From Allosaccharopolyspora coralli (GTDB taxonomy: Bacteria; Actinomycetota; Actinomycetes; Mycobacteriales; Pseudonocardiaceae): DNA of 64,000 nucleotides. The notes under the pieces were generated by a model. The model did not search any database, was not told where the DNA came from, and saw nothing but the letters and a program-made list of their open reading frames with translations. Position numbers and translations under genes: made by a program. The DNA lies in the NCBI RefSeq assembly GCF_009664835.1, contig NZ_CP045929.1, positions 2,914,001 through 2,978,000 of the forward strand, written 5' to 3'. Positions 25,471 to 35,100 of this stretch are shown piece after piece; the first letter of the stretch is position 1, and each line of letters opens with the position of its first letter.

Positions 25471-26469
25471 ATGGACCGAACCGGCCCGACGATCTACGAC
25501 GTGGCCCACCTGTGTGGGGTCGCGGCCTCCACCGTGTCGCGCACGTTCGCCAACCCGGCCCGGGTCAGCGCAGCCACCCGGGAGCAGGTCCGTGCGGCTG
25601 CCCAGGAGATCGGCTACGAACCGCGACCGCTGGCGCGCGTCGAAGCACCCGGCCGCACGCGCACCCTCACGCTCGTGGTCACCGACATCTCCAACCCGTA
25701 CTACGCACCCATGATCAAGGCTGCTCAGGCGCGGGCGGGCGAGAAGAACTACACCCTCGCTCTCGCCGACAGCGACGAGTCGGCCAAGGTCGAGGTGAGC
25801 AACCTGCGGCAACTGCTCGCGACGAGCAGCGGAGCCATCCTGGCCACGTCACGCCTGTCCGACGAGGTGATCCACACGCTGACCCACCACCGCGCGCTGG
25901 TCATGGTCAACCGCACCGTCGAGGGTGTGCCGAGTCTCGTCGTCGACACGGCGGAAGGGATGCGCAAGGCCGTGCGCCACCTCGCCGCACTCGGTCATCG
26001 CCGCATCGCCTACCTCTCCGGGCCGCGCAACTCCTGGATCAACAGCGCCCGCTGGCGGGCCGTCCAGTCGGAGACCCACGCGCTCGGCGTCGAGGCCGAC
26101 TTCCACGGCCCGTACACACCGAATCGCCGTGGCGGCGAGGAAGCCACCGACAGGTTGATGCTGGCACGCTCGACCGCCGCCATCGCCTACAACGATCTGA
26201 TGGCCATCGGCGCGCTGCAACGACTGCGGTCGGCGGGCCTGAGCGTCCCCGACGACCTCAGCCTCGTCGGCTGCGACGACATCTTCGGCGCCGATCTGAC
26301 CGTGCCCGGTCTGACGTCCATCTCCGGGCCGACCGAACGCGTGGGCAGCGACGCGGTGGACACCCTCGACGCCCAGATCTCCAGGCACGGCCCCGAACGG
26401 GATTCCCAGCACTACGACGCACACCTCGTGGTGCGCGGCTCCACCGGCCGGCCGAAGGACGGCAACTAA
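25471..26469 (+). CDS. LacI-family regulator of glucuronide catabolism
   Basis: 332 residues: an N-terminal LacI helix-turn-helix and hinge (TIYDVAHLCGVAASTVSRTFANPARVSAATREQVRAAAQEIGYEP) and a periplasmic-binding-protein fold (about 62-325, LVVTDISNPYYAPMIKAAQ; GCDDIFGADLTVPGLTSI). ATG 25471 is chosen because the HTH begins 8 residues in; the longer frame covers the uidA promoter. It is divergent from uidA and followed by uxaC, with similar inverted repeats on both sides. A glucuronate or fructuronate-type inducer is likely. Confidence 0.88.
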   Translation: MDRTGPTIYDVAHLCGVAASTVSRTFANPARVSAATREQVRAAAQEIGYEPRPLARVEAPGRTRTLTLVVTDISNPYYAPMIKAAQARAGEKNYTLALADSDESAKVEVSNLRQLLATSSGAILATSRLSDEVIHTLTHHRALVMVNRTVEGVPSLVVDTAEGMRKAVRHLAALGHRRIAYLSGPRNSWINSARWRAVQSETHALGVEADFHGPYTPNRRGGEEATDRLMLARSTAAIAYNDLMAIGALQRLRSAGLSVPDDLSLVGCDDIFGADLTVPGLTSISGPTERVGSDAVDTLDAQISRHGPERDSQHYDAHLVVRGSTGRPKDGN

Positions 26470-26470
26470 C

Positions 26471-26484
26471 GGCAACCGGTTGTC
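26471..26484. promoter_or_regulatory. Candidate LacI-family operator, site 2
   Basis: Imperfect palindrome GGCAACCGGTTGTC, one base after the lacI stop and 31 bp before uxaC. It shares the GGCAA-N4-TTG(C/T)C pattern with site 1, as expected if one LacI protein controls both transcription units. Confidence 0.5.
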
Positions 26485-26515
26485 GGCACGGAGCAGGGCG
26501 GCGACGCTGGCGGGC

Positions 26516-27985
26516 ATGAACGGCGGCACAACACCGAGCACCGGCCCGGACCTCTCCGCTCGCTACGGCGGACGGGTGCCTCTCCAGCCGCATCCGGACA
26601 GGCTGCTTCCCCCGAACCCGGACACACGAGCCGTCGCGCGTCGCCTGTTCGACGACGTCCGCGACCTTCCGCTGATCAGCCCGCACGGCCATATCGATCC
26701 CCGCCTGCTCGCCGACGACGAACCGTTCACCGACCCGGCATCGCTGCTGGTCACCCCCGACCACTACGTGACTCGCCTGCTGCACGCGGACGGGGTGCCG
26801 TTGCATCAGCTCGGCCTGTCCGACCGGGACGGCGTCGAGACCGCTCCACCACGCGAGGTGTGGCGCAACTTCTGCGAGCGGTGGCATTTGTTCCTCGGCA
26901 CCGCGTCGCGGCAATGGATCGAGGCTGAGCTGCACGACGTGCTCGGTGCGACCGTGCAGCCCTCGGCCGAGACCGCCGACGAGTTGTTCGACGAGCTGGC
27001 CGCCCGCCTGAACAAGCCCGAGTTCCGCCCCCGCGCGCTCTACGACTCGTTCCGGATCGAGGTGTTGGCGACAACCGACGACCCAGCGGACGACCTCCGG
27101 CACCACCGCGCCCTGGCCGCCGACCCCACCTGGCGCGGTCGTGTCGTGCCGACGTTCCGCCCTGACGCCTACCTCGACGCCACCCGCGCCGACTGGCCAC
27201 AGTCCCTGGACCGACTCGCCTCGGTGAGCGGAATCGACACCCGCGACTACGACGGTCTCATCGCGGCACTCGAGTCGCGGCGAGAGTACTTCCGGGACAA
27301 CGGAGCCACCGCGACCGACCACAGTGCACCCGACGCCGGGATGGAGTTCCTGGACACCGCCGAGGCGGCTCGCCTGTTCGACCGCGTCCGTGCCGGACAG
27401 GCCGATACGGGTGAGGCGCGACTGCTCTCGCGCCACCTGCTCGGAGAGATGGCCCGAATGTCCAGTGAGGACGGAATGGTGATGGCGCTGCATCCCGGCA
27501 GCAGGCGCAACCACCATCCGGACACGCTGCGCCGGTTCGGCGCCGACACCGGGCACGACATCCCGTTGCAGATGGAGTTCACCCGCGCCCTGCAACCGAT
27601 GCTGGAGCGATTCGGCACGAATCCGCGGTTCCGGACCGTGTTGTTCACACTCGACGAAACGGTCTTCTCGCGCGAGCTGGCACCGTTGGCCGGCTTTTAC
27701 CCGTCGGTGTATCTCGGCGCACCGTGGTGGTTCCTCGACGCGCCCCGGGCGATGCACCGTTTCCGCGACGCCGTCACCGAGACGGCCGGGTTCCACCGAA
27801 ACGCGGGATTCATCGACGACACTCGCGGATTCTGCTCCATTCCGGCGCGCCACGACACCGCTCGACGCGTCGACGCGGCACACCTCGCAGGGCTCGTCGC
27901 CGAGCACGTGCTCACCGAGGACGACGCACACCGCGTCATCCGCGACCTCAACGACCGTCAGCCCCGTACCGCGTTCCGCCTCTGA
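26516..27985 (+). CDS. uxaC: Glucuronate isomerase
   Basis: 489-residue uronate isomerase of the amidohydrolase superfamily, converting D-glucuronate to D-fructuronate. Family marks: SPHGHIDPRLLA with the metal-binding HxH (about residue 49-60), VWRNFCERWHLF, VLATTDDPADDLRHH, and FYPSVYLGAPWWFLDAP followed by GFIDDTRGFCSIPARHD near the end. The start is ATG 26516; a TTG at 26480 would overlap operator site 2. The last base of the stop codon is the first base of the next gene (TGATG). Confidence 0.92.
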   Translation: MNGGTTPSTGPDLSARYGGRVPLQPHPDRLLPPNPDTRAVARRLFDDVRDLPLISPHGHIDPRLLADDEPFTDPASLLVTPDHYVTRLLHADGVPLHQLGLSDRDGVETAPPREVWRNFCERWHLFLGTASRQWIEAELHDVLGATVQPSAETADELFDELAARLNKPEFRPRALYDSFRIEVLATTDDPADDLRHHRALAADPTWRGRVVPTFRPDAYLDATRADWPQSLDRLASVSGIDTRDYDGLIAALESRREYFRDNGATATDHSAPDAGMEFLDTAEAARLFDRVRAGQADTGEARLLSRHLLGEMARMSSEDGMVMALHPGSRRNHHPDTLRRFGADTGHDIPLQMEFTRALQPMLERFGTNPRFRTVLFTLDETVFSRELAPLAGFYPSVYLGAPWWFLDAPRAMHRFRDAVTETAGFHRNAGFIDDTRGFCSIPARHDTARRVDAAHLAGLVAEHVLTEDDAHRVIRDLNDRQPRTAFRL

Positions 27986-29268
27986 TGCCGCGCCTCGACC
28001 GCACCTCCACGCACCGCGCCGCACCCGCACCGGTACGCGCCGTGCACTTGGGTCTCGGCGCCTTCCACCGCGCGCACCAGGCGGTCTACACGATGGTCGA
28101 TCCGGAGTGGGGCATCGCGGCGTACACGTTCCGCAGCACCACACTGCCTCGGCAGCTCACCGAACAGGAGGGCCTGTACACCGTGCAGACCCACGGTGAG
28201 GACGGACCGCGGGTCCAGGTCGTGGACTCGATCAGTCGCGCACACCCCGGCGGAGATCACGAACAATGGCTCGCCGACCTCTCGTCTCCGGAGATGGCGT
28301 TGGTCACGCTCACCATCACCGAAGCCGCGTACCACGTGAGCACTCCGCTCGACGGGACCGCGCTCGGCAAGCTCCTCGCCGGGCTACAGGAACGTCATCG
28401 CACCGGTGGCGCACCCCTCGCGCTCGTACCCTGTGACAACCTGCCGGGCAACGGCGGCGTCCTCCGTGCCGCACTGCTCGCTGCCGCCTCGGACGCCACA
28501 CCGGAGTTCCGTACGTGGCTGAGCGAACACGTATCCTTTGTGGACACCGTTGTCGACCGGATCACCCCCGCCACGACCGACGCGGCTCTGGCCACGGTCG
28601 CACGTGAGCTCGGCGTCCACGACCAGGTTCCGGTGGTGACCGAGCCGTTCAGTGAGTGGCTGCTCCGGGGTCGGTTCCCCCAAGGGCGACCCCGGTGGGA
28701 ACAGTCGGGCGCTCGATTCGTCGACGACCTCGACGCCTACGAACAACGTAAACTGTGGTTTCTGAATGGCGCCCACACGCTGCTGGCCTACACCGGTCCC
28801 GCATTGGGCTGCACGACCATCGACGAGGCCGTCCGCCATCCGCGTCTCGAGGCGTGGATGGAGTCATGGTGGGACACCGCCGAGTGCCATGCCGAGCTGC
28901 CGGGCGACGAGCTCCGCGACTATCGCGGCAAGCTGCGCGAACGGTTCGCCTCGCGCGGCATCCGGCACCGTCTGCTGCAGATCGCCGCCGACGGGTCGCA
29001 GAAAATCCCCGCGCGCATTCTGCCCGTGTTGCGAGCCGAACGCGCACTCGGCAGGATGCCGGCCAGCGCGGTCGCAGCACTGGCCGGATGGGTGATTCAC
29101 CTGCGCACCCAAGACGTCCGCGACCCCGATGCCGAGAAACTCACCGCGCTGGCGCACTCGGATGAGGCGGTCCTCCACCTTCTGGGCGCTCTGTCGCCCG
29201 AACTCGCCGACGACCGTGAACTGGTCACCGCCGTCGAAGAACGCCGCTCGGACCTCGAAACCGGGTGA
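27985..29268 (+). CDS. uxuB: Fructuronate reductase (mannitol dehydrogenase family)
   Basis: 427-residue polyol dehydrogenase-type enzyme, expected to reduce D-fructuronate to D-mannonate with NADH. Rossmann start HLGLGAFHRAHQAVYT, then YHVSTPLDGT, LVPCDNLPGNGGVL, and the catalytic motif in QRKLWFLNGAHTLLAYTG (Lys, Asn and His of the family). Translationally coupled to uxaC by TGATG. No mannonate dehydratase (uxuA) follows, so the rest of the pathway must be encoded elsewhere. Other mannitol-dehydrogenase specificities cannot be excluded, but the context is strong. Confidence 0.88.
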   Translation: MPRLDRTSTHRAAPAPVRAVHLGLGAFHRAHQAVYTMVDPEWGIAAYTFRSTTLPRQLTEQEGLYTVQTHGEDGPRVQVVDSISRAHPGGDHEQWLADLSSPEMALVTLTITEAAYHVSTPLDGTALGKLLAGLQERHRTGGAPLALVPCDNLPGNGGVLRAALLAAASDATPEFRTWLSEHVSFVDTVVDRITPATTDAALATVARELGVHDQVPVVTEPFSEWLLRGRFPQGRPRWEQSGARFVDDLDAYEQRKLWFLNGAHTLLAYTGPALGCTTIDEAVRHPRLEAWMESWWDTAECHAELPGDELRDYRGKLRERFASRGIRHRLLQIAADGSQKIPARILPVLRAERALGRMPASAVAALAGWVIHLRTQDVRDPDAEKLTALAHSDEAVLHLLGALSPELADDRELVTAVEERRSDLETG

Positions 29269-29509
29269 ACAGCTGGGGTCCTCGGAGTACCGCGCGCGCC
29301 GCTTCGGTACACCTCCGCGCGCGCGAATCACCCGTTCGCAGAAGCGAATTCGACGACCTCAGGATCCCGGCCGGAGGTGTGCAGTCGCGTCATGCGAGCG
29401 GGATCAACCACCGTCCTGACGCTGCGCGGGAACGATGGTGCGGCGGACGTTTGTGTTCTTCGGCAGCAGGGCACCTCACGGGTGCACACCCATCGCGGAG
29501 GTGATCGAG

Positions 29510-29650
29510 GTGACGACGACGCACTCGCCGGACCCGCCGGAAGCGGAGAACGAAGGCATCAACGCCGAGGAGCCCGTGGACGACGCGGGCGAGGACGTCG
29601 GCGACGACGAGATGCGCGAAGAACCGGCTGTCACGCTCGGCTACGACTGA
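29510..29650 (+). CDS. Small acidic hypothetical protein
   Basis: 46-residue protein from GTG 29510 with GCGGAGG 8 bases upstream: very acidic (EAENEGINAEEPVDDAGEDVGDDE), no hydrophobic segment and no cysteine, ending TLGYD. It is likely disordered. The longer frame to 29435 lacks a ribosome-binding site. The 241 bases before it (29269-29509) hold nothing I can assign. No function is recognised. Confidence 0.45.
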   Translation: MTTTHSPDPPEAENEGINAEEPVDDAGEDVGDDEMREEPAVTLGYD

Positions 29651-29761
29651 TCGCGCCGAATCGGCCCGTTTGAGCTGCGCACGAGGCGGGCATCCTGACG
29701 ACATGCCTACCGAGGCAAGGGGTCCCTCCCCTCGGTACGGCACTCGTCAGGAGGTGACGAC

Positions 29762-30243
29762 GATGACCGACACGAACCGCGCACCGGACGCGAAGCAGCC
29801 CGGCGGCCCGTGGGCCGCAGATCGAGCAGCGGGGCGAGATTCCGCCACAGGAAGCGGCGCCGCCGTACCCGGACCGGAAGGAACGCGACGATCGCGCCGA
29901 TCGGCCACGTCCCCCACACGCGGGCGATGAGGACCTTTCCGGCGCAGGCGGCAGTTCCGACCCGGTGCGGCCGCCGAAGGAGCCGGAGTCCTCGCTCGGT
30001 GCCAACGCGGGGACCAGCCCCGCAGACGAGCAACCTGCGGAGCACTTCCGAGGCCAGACGGAGGACTACGAAGGAAGCGCGTTGACCGCGCACACGCCGG
30101 GTGTGCAACGCGGCGAACAGCGCGCCTTCGACAAGAGCGCCGAGGAACTGGAGAAACAACGGACGCAACCCGGCATCAACCCGAACCCGCCGCTGGACCC
30201 GGAGACGATGCGCGACACCGGGCCCGCCGATCAGGGCAGCTGA
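29762..30243 (+). pseudogene. Hypothetical hydrophilic protein, apparently frameshifted
   Basis: ATG 29762 has a strong ribosome-binding site (AGGAGG 8 bases upstream) and reads MTDTNRAPDAKQPGGP, but that frame ends at 29930 in Arg-rich, shadow-like sequence. A different frame, one base off, reads well from about 29812 to the stop at 30243: GPQIEQRGEIPPQEAAPPYP and YPDRKERDD, later EHFRGQTEDYEGSALTAHTP and NPNPPLDPETMRDTGP. The two join into a Pro/Glu-rich disordered protein of about 160 residues if one base is corrected near 29805-29815. A shorter real gene from GTG 29965 (92 residues) is the alternative. Confidence 0.45.
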
Positions 30244-30262
30244 CGCACGTGCAACTCGCCCG

Positions 30263-30304
30263 CGTGAGCCTTTTTGGTTGCTATAGCCACTAAAAAGGCT
30301 CACG
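30263..30304. terminator. GCTATAGC hairpin terminator, copy 1
   Basis: 42-bp near-palindrome with arms CGTGAGCCTTTTTGGTTGC / GCCACTAAAAAGGCTCACG around TATA; only two mismatched pairs. The T5 and A5 runs inside the arms give a U-run in either direction. It lies between convergent genes (hypothetical + and nrfD-like -). Two other copies are at 41351-41396 and 48768-48813. Confidence 0.8.
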
Positions 30305-30325
30305 CCGTCGCCGTCTCGTACCCGC

Positions 30326-31273
30326 TCAGTCCTGGGCAGGCACGGGTGCGCTGTGGGCGCGGCTGTCCCGTGCACGCTCGCGTTGCGGGATGACGACGTA
30401 CTTCGGGTCCTGAGCAGAGGCGACACCGGCGGCGTACACGCCGAACCGCGTGCACAGGCCGCCCGCCAGGAATGCGATCCCTGCGGCGAGCCCCACGGAA
30501 CGGCGCCTCCGCGAGAAGAGCGAGAGCACTGCGCCCGTGGCCGTCAACGCGCGAGACGCCGTGAGGAGTTTGCCCGCACGGCCCGTACGGTACGTCTCAG
30601 ACACCAGCCGAGGCGCATGCTCCAACCGGAAGGCGGCGGCGAGTTCGACCGCCGAGCCGAGCAGTCCCAGCCGTACGACGGGCCGGAGTTCTCGTGGTGG
30701 AACGACCAACAACGCGGCCCCGGCGGCGCTGGCGACGGCGCTGCCCGCGAACAACACGGGCAGATCACGGTAACTCTCGTGCCAGGCAGGGGTCGCGGTA
30801 TCCGCCAGCAACACCGCCGTGTACGTGCACATCGCGGGTCCGAGCACTCCGGCCGCACCACCGGCGACCGTGCCCGCCACCGGCAGGCGGCCGGTCAGGT
30901 CGGACGCCGCCGAGGCCGCGGCGAGGCCCGAGAACGGCGCCAATATCCACGACCCGACCGACAACGGTGAGGTCGGCTTGAACACCCGCAGCATGTTCAG
31001 GAAACGCGTGGGCCTGCCCAGGTCGTGAATCAGTGCGACGACGCTGGCCGTCGCGCCGCCGGCCGCGACAATGCGGCCCGTTCGGGTCAGTGTCGGATAC
31101 CCGGTGCGGTCGGCCATCGCGGCCATGCTCGCGGCCGCTCCCGCGGCGCCGCCGAGGAACAGATACAGCGGCACGTCCGGCTGTTCCCATGCGGGTTCCT
31201 TCAGGATCGGCCTGCCGTAGTACGACCGGAACTCGGCCTTGTCCACCATCGGCCGTTCCGCGCGCGGGCTCAC
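30326..31273 (-). CDS. NrfD/PsrC-like membrane subunit of formate dehydrogenase
   Basis: 315-residue polytopic membrane protein with about eight hydrophobic segments. YYGRPILKEPAWEQPDVPLYLFLGGAAGAAASMAA near the N-terminus and HDLGRPTRFLNMLRVFKPTSPLSVGSWIL (conserved His and Arg region) are typical NrfD-type quinone-site features. It anchors the iron-sulfur and catalytic subunits and passes electrons to menaquinone. GTG 31273 is chosen: it overlaps the fdhB stop (GTGA) and has GGAGG upstream; ATG 31249 is the alternative. It ends 21 bp before hairpin copy 1. Confidence 0.85.
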   Translation of the reverse strand: MSPRAERPMVDKAEFRSYYGRPILKEPAWEQPDVPLYLFLGGAAGAAASMAAMADRTGYPTLTRTGRIVAAGGATASVVALIHDLGRPTRFLNMLRVFKPTSPLSVGSWILAPFSGLAAASAASDLTGRLPVAGTVAGGAAGVLGPAMCTYTAVLLADTATPAWHESYRDLPVLFAGSAVASAAGAALLVVPPRELRPVVRLGLLGSAVELAAAFRLEHAPRLVSETYRTGRAGKLLTASRALTATGAVLSLFSRRRRSVGLAAGIAFLAGGLCTRFGVYAAGVASAQDPKYVVIPQRERARDSRAHSAPVPAQD

Positions 31274-32136
31274 CGCCGTCCTCCGAGGAACGCACCCGCG
31301 ACCGTGGCGGCCACACCCAGCGCCACCGCGCCCGCACTCGCCCACATGGCGGGCAAATCCCGGGTGGTCACGACCGGATCCGGAGGGAATCCGTAGACCT
31401 CGGGTTCGTCCAGCAACAGGAAGAACGCACCGTCCCCGCCGACACCGTCCTGCGGATCGTGCCCGTACAACCGCGCCTCGCCGACCCCGGCCTGGTGCAG
31501 CGCATCGACACGCTCGGACGCCCGTTGCCGAAGTTCGTCCAAGTCCCCGTACTGGATGGAATCGGTCGGGCACGCCTTGGCGCACGCGGGCTCCATTCCC
31601 GCGCCGAGCCGGTCGTAGCACAGCGTGCACTTGAAGGCGCCGCCGTCGGTCTCCCGTTTCTCGATGACACCGTACGGACAGGCAGGCACGCAGTAACCGC
31701 AGCCGTTACAGATGTCGTCCTGAACGACGACCGTGTCGAACTCGGTGCGGAACAACGCGCCGGTCGGGCACACGTCGAGACAGGCCGCGTGCGTGCAGTG
31801 TTTGCAGACGTCGCTGGACATCAACCACCGGACACCCGCCTCGCCATCCTGTGCGGGCGCGCCCACCGTGGGCATCCCCAGCTGCACCGCTTCGGAGGTC
31901 TCCGGACGCGGCGCCACCGTCTGCTCGATGAACGCCACGTGACGCCAGTTGTTCGCCCCGAGGTCCGCGGTGTTGTCGTAGGACATCCCGAGCAGGTCGA
32001 GCTCTTCGTGCCCGTTCGCGGGAACCGCGTTCCACTCCTTGCACGCGACCTCGCAGGCCTTGCATCCGATGCAGACCGAGGTGTCGGTGAAGAAGCCCTT
32101 TCTCGGCTGCGGGTGGTCGTAGCCGGTCCCACTCAC
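31270..32136 (-). CDS. fdhB: Formate dehydrogenase iron-sulfur (beta) subunit
   Basis: 288 residues with four ferredoxin-type Cys clusters: CIGCKACEVACKEW (22-35), CKHCTHAACLDVCPTGAL (about 110-127), CNGCGYCVPACPYGV (about 143-157) and CTLCYDRLGAGMEPACAKACP (about 168-189), enough for four [4Fe-4S] centres. A hydrophobic helix at about 262-282 near the C-terminus could fix it in the membrane. GTG 32136 overlaps the fdhA stop (GTGA), and its own stop overlaps the nrfD-like start, so the operon is coupled throughout. Confidence 0.92.
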   Translation of the reverse strand: MSGTGYDHPQPRKGFFTDTSVCIGCKACEVACKEWNAVPANGHEELDLLGMSYDNTADLGANNWRHVAFIEQTVAPRPETSEAVQLGMPTVGAPAQDGEAGVRWLMSSDVCKHCTHAACLDVCPTGALFRTEFDTVVVQDDICNGCGYCVPACPYGVIEKRETDGGAFKCTLCYDRLGAGMEPACAKACPTDSIQYGDLDELRQRASERVDALHQAGVGEARLYGHDPQDGVGGDGAFFLLLDEPEVYGFPPDPVVTTRDLPAMWASAGAVALGVAATVAGAFLGGRR

Positions 32137-35100
32137 GTCTCGTCTCCCCCTTCTCTCGCCCTGCGTTGATACTCCTCGACGAAGTCCCTGAGCGCGGGTC
32201 CTCGTGGCCGTCGTCCGGGCCGGATGTCACAAGTGGCGGCTTTCGACTCCTGGATGTGCACGTTCGGGTCGAGCACGATGGGAAGGAGATCGTTCGCCGC
32301 ATCTCCTGTGGACAGACCGTTGCTTCCCCAGTGGTACGGAAGCCCGATCTGATGGATCGTACGACCCTGCACGCGCAACGGCCGGATCCGCTCGGTGACG
32401 AGTACCCGCGCCTCGATCGCCGTCCGCGAGGAGACGATCGTCGCCCACCCGCCGTGCTCGAGCCCGCGTTCGGTCGCCAGCTCGGGAGAGACCTCACAGA
32501 AGAACTCCGGTTGCAGTTCCGAGAGGTACGGCAGCGTCCGGCTCATCCCGCCCGCGGTGTGATGTTCGGTGAGCCGGTACGTCGTGAACACGTAAGGAAA
32601 CACGCCGCCGTCGGTCGGATGGTACTGGTTGTCGCGACCAGAGTAGCGCTGACGAACGGGATTGTGCTCCTGCCCGTACAACGCATTGTCCACAGGGGAC
32701 TCCTGTGGTTCGTAGTGCGTCGGCAACGGCCCGTCGGCCAGCCCCGAGGGGGCGAACAACCAGGCACGTCCGTCGTGCTGCATGATGAACGGTTCGTTCC
32801 CGGCGATCGCGTCCTGAGCGCGCGCACCCGGAGGCGGATCATAGGTGGGCGCCTTGTCTCGTTGAAAGTCCGGAACGTCCGGGCCGGTCCAACGGCCGCT
32901 GGCGGCATCCCACCAGATGTAGCGCTTCCGCTCGCTCCAAGGATGTCCTTGCGGGTCGGCCGACGCGCGGTTGTAGAGGATGCGCCGGTTGGCGGGCCAT
33001 GCCCACGCCCAGTCGGGGGCCACCCAGCTCTGCTCCGAACCGGGCGTGCGGTTCGCGGCATGGTTGTGCCCACCGCCACGGACCCCACAATAGATCCAGC
33101 AGCCGCACGACGTGGACCCGTCCGCGGCGAGTTCGAGGTACGACGACAACGGCCCGTCAGGGCCGGTTCCGTTGATCTCCGCGAGAACGGCTTCCGCGTC
33201 CGGTTCGGCCGTCGGCCCCTCGGTCGGATAGTCCCAGACGAGGTCCCGCACCGGCCGGTCACGCGGATCGTCGCTGTCGGCGAGCCGCTGCTGGACGATC
33301 CGCCCGAGGTGGTAGTAGAACCACAGGTCGCTGCGTGCGTCACCGGAGGGTTCCACGGCCTTGTGGTGCCACTGCACCAACCGCTGCGTGTTGGTGAAGC
33401 TCCCGTCCTTCTCGGTGTGCGAGGCGGCGGGAAGGAAGAACACTTCGGTGCCGATCTCGTCGGTGCGCAACTCCCCGGTCTCGATCTCAGGGCCGTCCTT
33501 CCAGAACGTGGCGCTCTCGATGAGTTGTAGGTCGCGCACCACGAGCCAGTCGAGGTTGGCCATGCCGAACCGCTGCATCCTGCCGTTCGCGGACCCCACC
33601 GCGGGGTTCTCGCCGACCAGGAAGTAGCCCTTGCACGTGCCCTCGATCTGGTTGCACACGGTGGTGTAAGTGCCGTGATCGCCGCTGATCCGGGGCAGGT
33701 GGTCGAACAGGAAGTCGTTGCCCGCGTGGGCGTTGTCGCCGAACCAGGCTTTGAGCAGGCTCACCACGTAGGAGCGCATGTTGCCCCAGTACCCGGCTTT
33801 GTCCTCGTCCGCGGCGACGAACTCGTCCACCGAGGTGTCCTCGTCGGCGTTGGGCATCGGGACGTAGCCGGGCAGGATGTTGAACAACGTCGGGATGTCG
33901 GTCGAACCCTGGATGCTGGCGTGTCCGCGCAGGGCCAGGATTCCTCCGCCGGGCCTGCCGATATTGCCGAGCAAGGACTGCAGGATCGAGGCGGTGCGGA
34001 TGTACTGCGCCCCGACCGTGTGGTGCGTCCAGCCCACGGAGTACACCCACGCGGTGGTGCGCTCCCGACCGGAGTTGACGGTGACTGCCTCGGCGATCTC
34101 GTGGAACTGCGCCACCGGGAGACCGCATATCTCGGCGACAGCCTCGGGCGTGTACCGGGCGAAATGCCGGCGCAACACCTGATACACGCACCGCGGGTGC
34201 TGCAATGTCTCGTCCATCCGCGGCTTCGCGCGCAGCGGCGCACCTCCGCTGCCGTACCGGTCGGCGCCACCGGCGCGCTGACGGGTGCGGAACCGTCGAC
34301 GATCCTCCGAATCCTCGGTTTCGTACGCCCAGGTTTCGGCGTCGTACTCCCGGTCCTGATCGTCGAAGCCGGAGAACAGGCCGTCGAGGTCCTCCGTGTC
34401 GACGTAGTCCTCCCGCAGGATCGCCGCCGCGTTCGTGTAGGCCAGGACGTATTCGCGGAAGTCCTTTTCCTGCGTCAGAACGTAGTTGATCAAGCCTCCG
34501 AGGAAGGCGATGTCCGTCCCCACCCGCAGCGGAGCGTGCACGTCGGCCAGCGCGCTGGTCCTCGTGAAACGCGGGTCGACGTGGATGACCTTCGCGCCGC
34601 GTTCCTTGGCCTCCATCACCCACTGGAACCCGACGGGATGGCACTCGGCCATGTTGGATCCCTCGATGACGATGCAGTCCGCGTTGACGAGATCCTGCTG
34701 GAAGGTCGTGGCGCCGCCGCGCCCGAAGGAGGTCCCCAGACCGGGAACCGTGGCGGAGTGTCAAATGCGCGCCTGATTCTCCACCTGCACCGCACCGAGC
34801 GCTGTGTAGAGCTTCTTCATCAGGTAGTTCTCTTCGTTGTCCAGGGTGGCCCCGCCCAGGCTCGCGATGCCCAGCGTGCGGTTGACCCAGCGGCCGTTCT
34901 CGTCGCATTCCTGCCAGGTCTGCTTCCGCGTGTCCAGCACCCGGTCGGCGATCATCTCCATCGCCTCGTCCAGCGACAGCCGCTCCCAGTCGCGTCCGTA
35001 GGGACGCCGGTAGAGCACCTCGCGGACGCGAGTCGGACTGGTGACGAGCTGCTTGCTCGCCGCACCCTTCGGACAGAGCCTGCCGCGGGAGATCGGCGAG

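Noticed and set aside
34761-34763. TGA as a true stop splitting fdhA into two genes
   Set aside because: Sequence on both sides continues one formate dehydrogenase, a SECIS hairpin follows, and selA/B/C/D are present.
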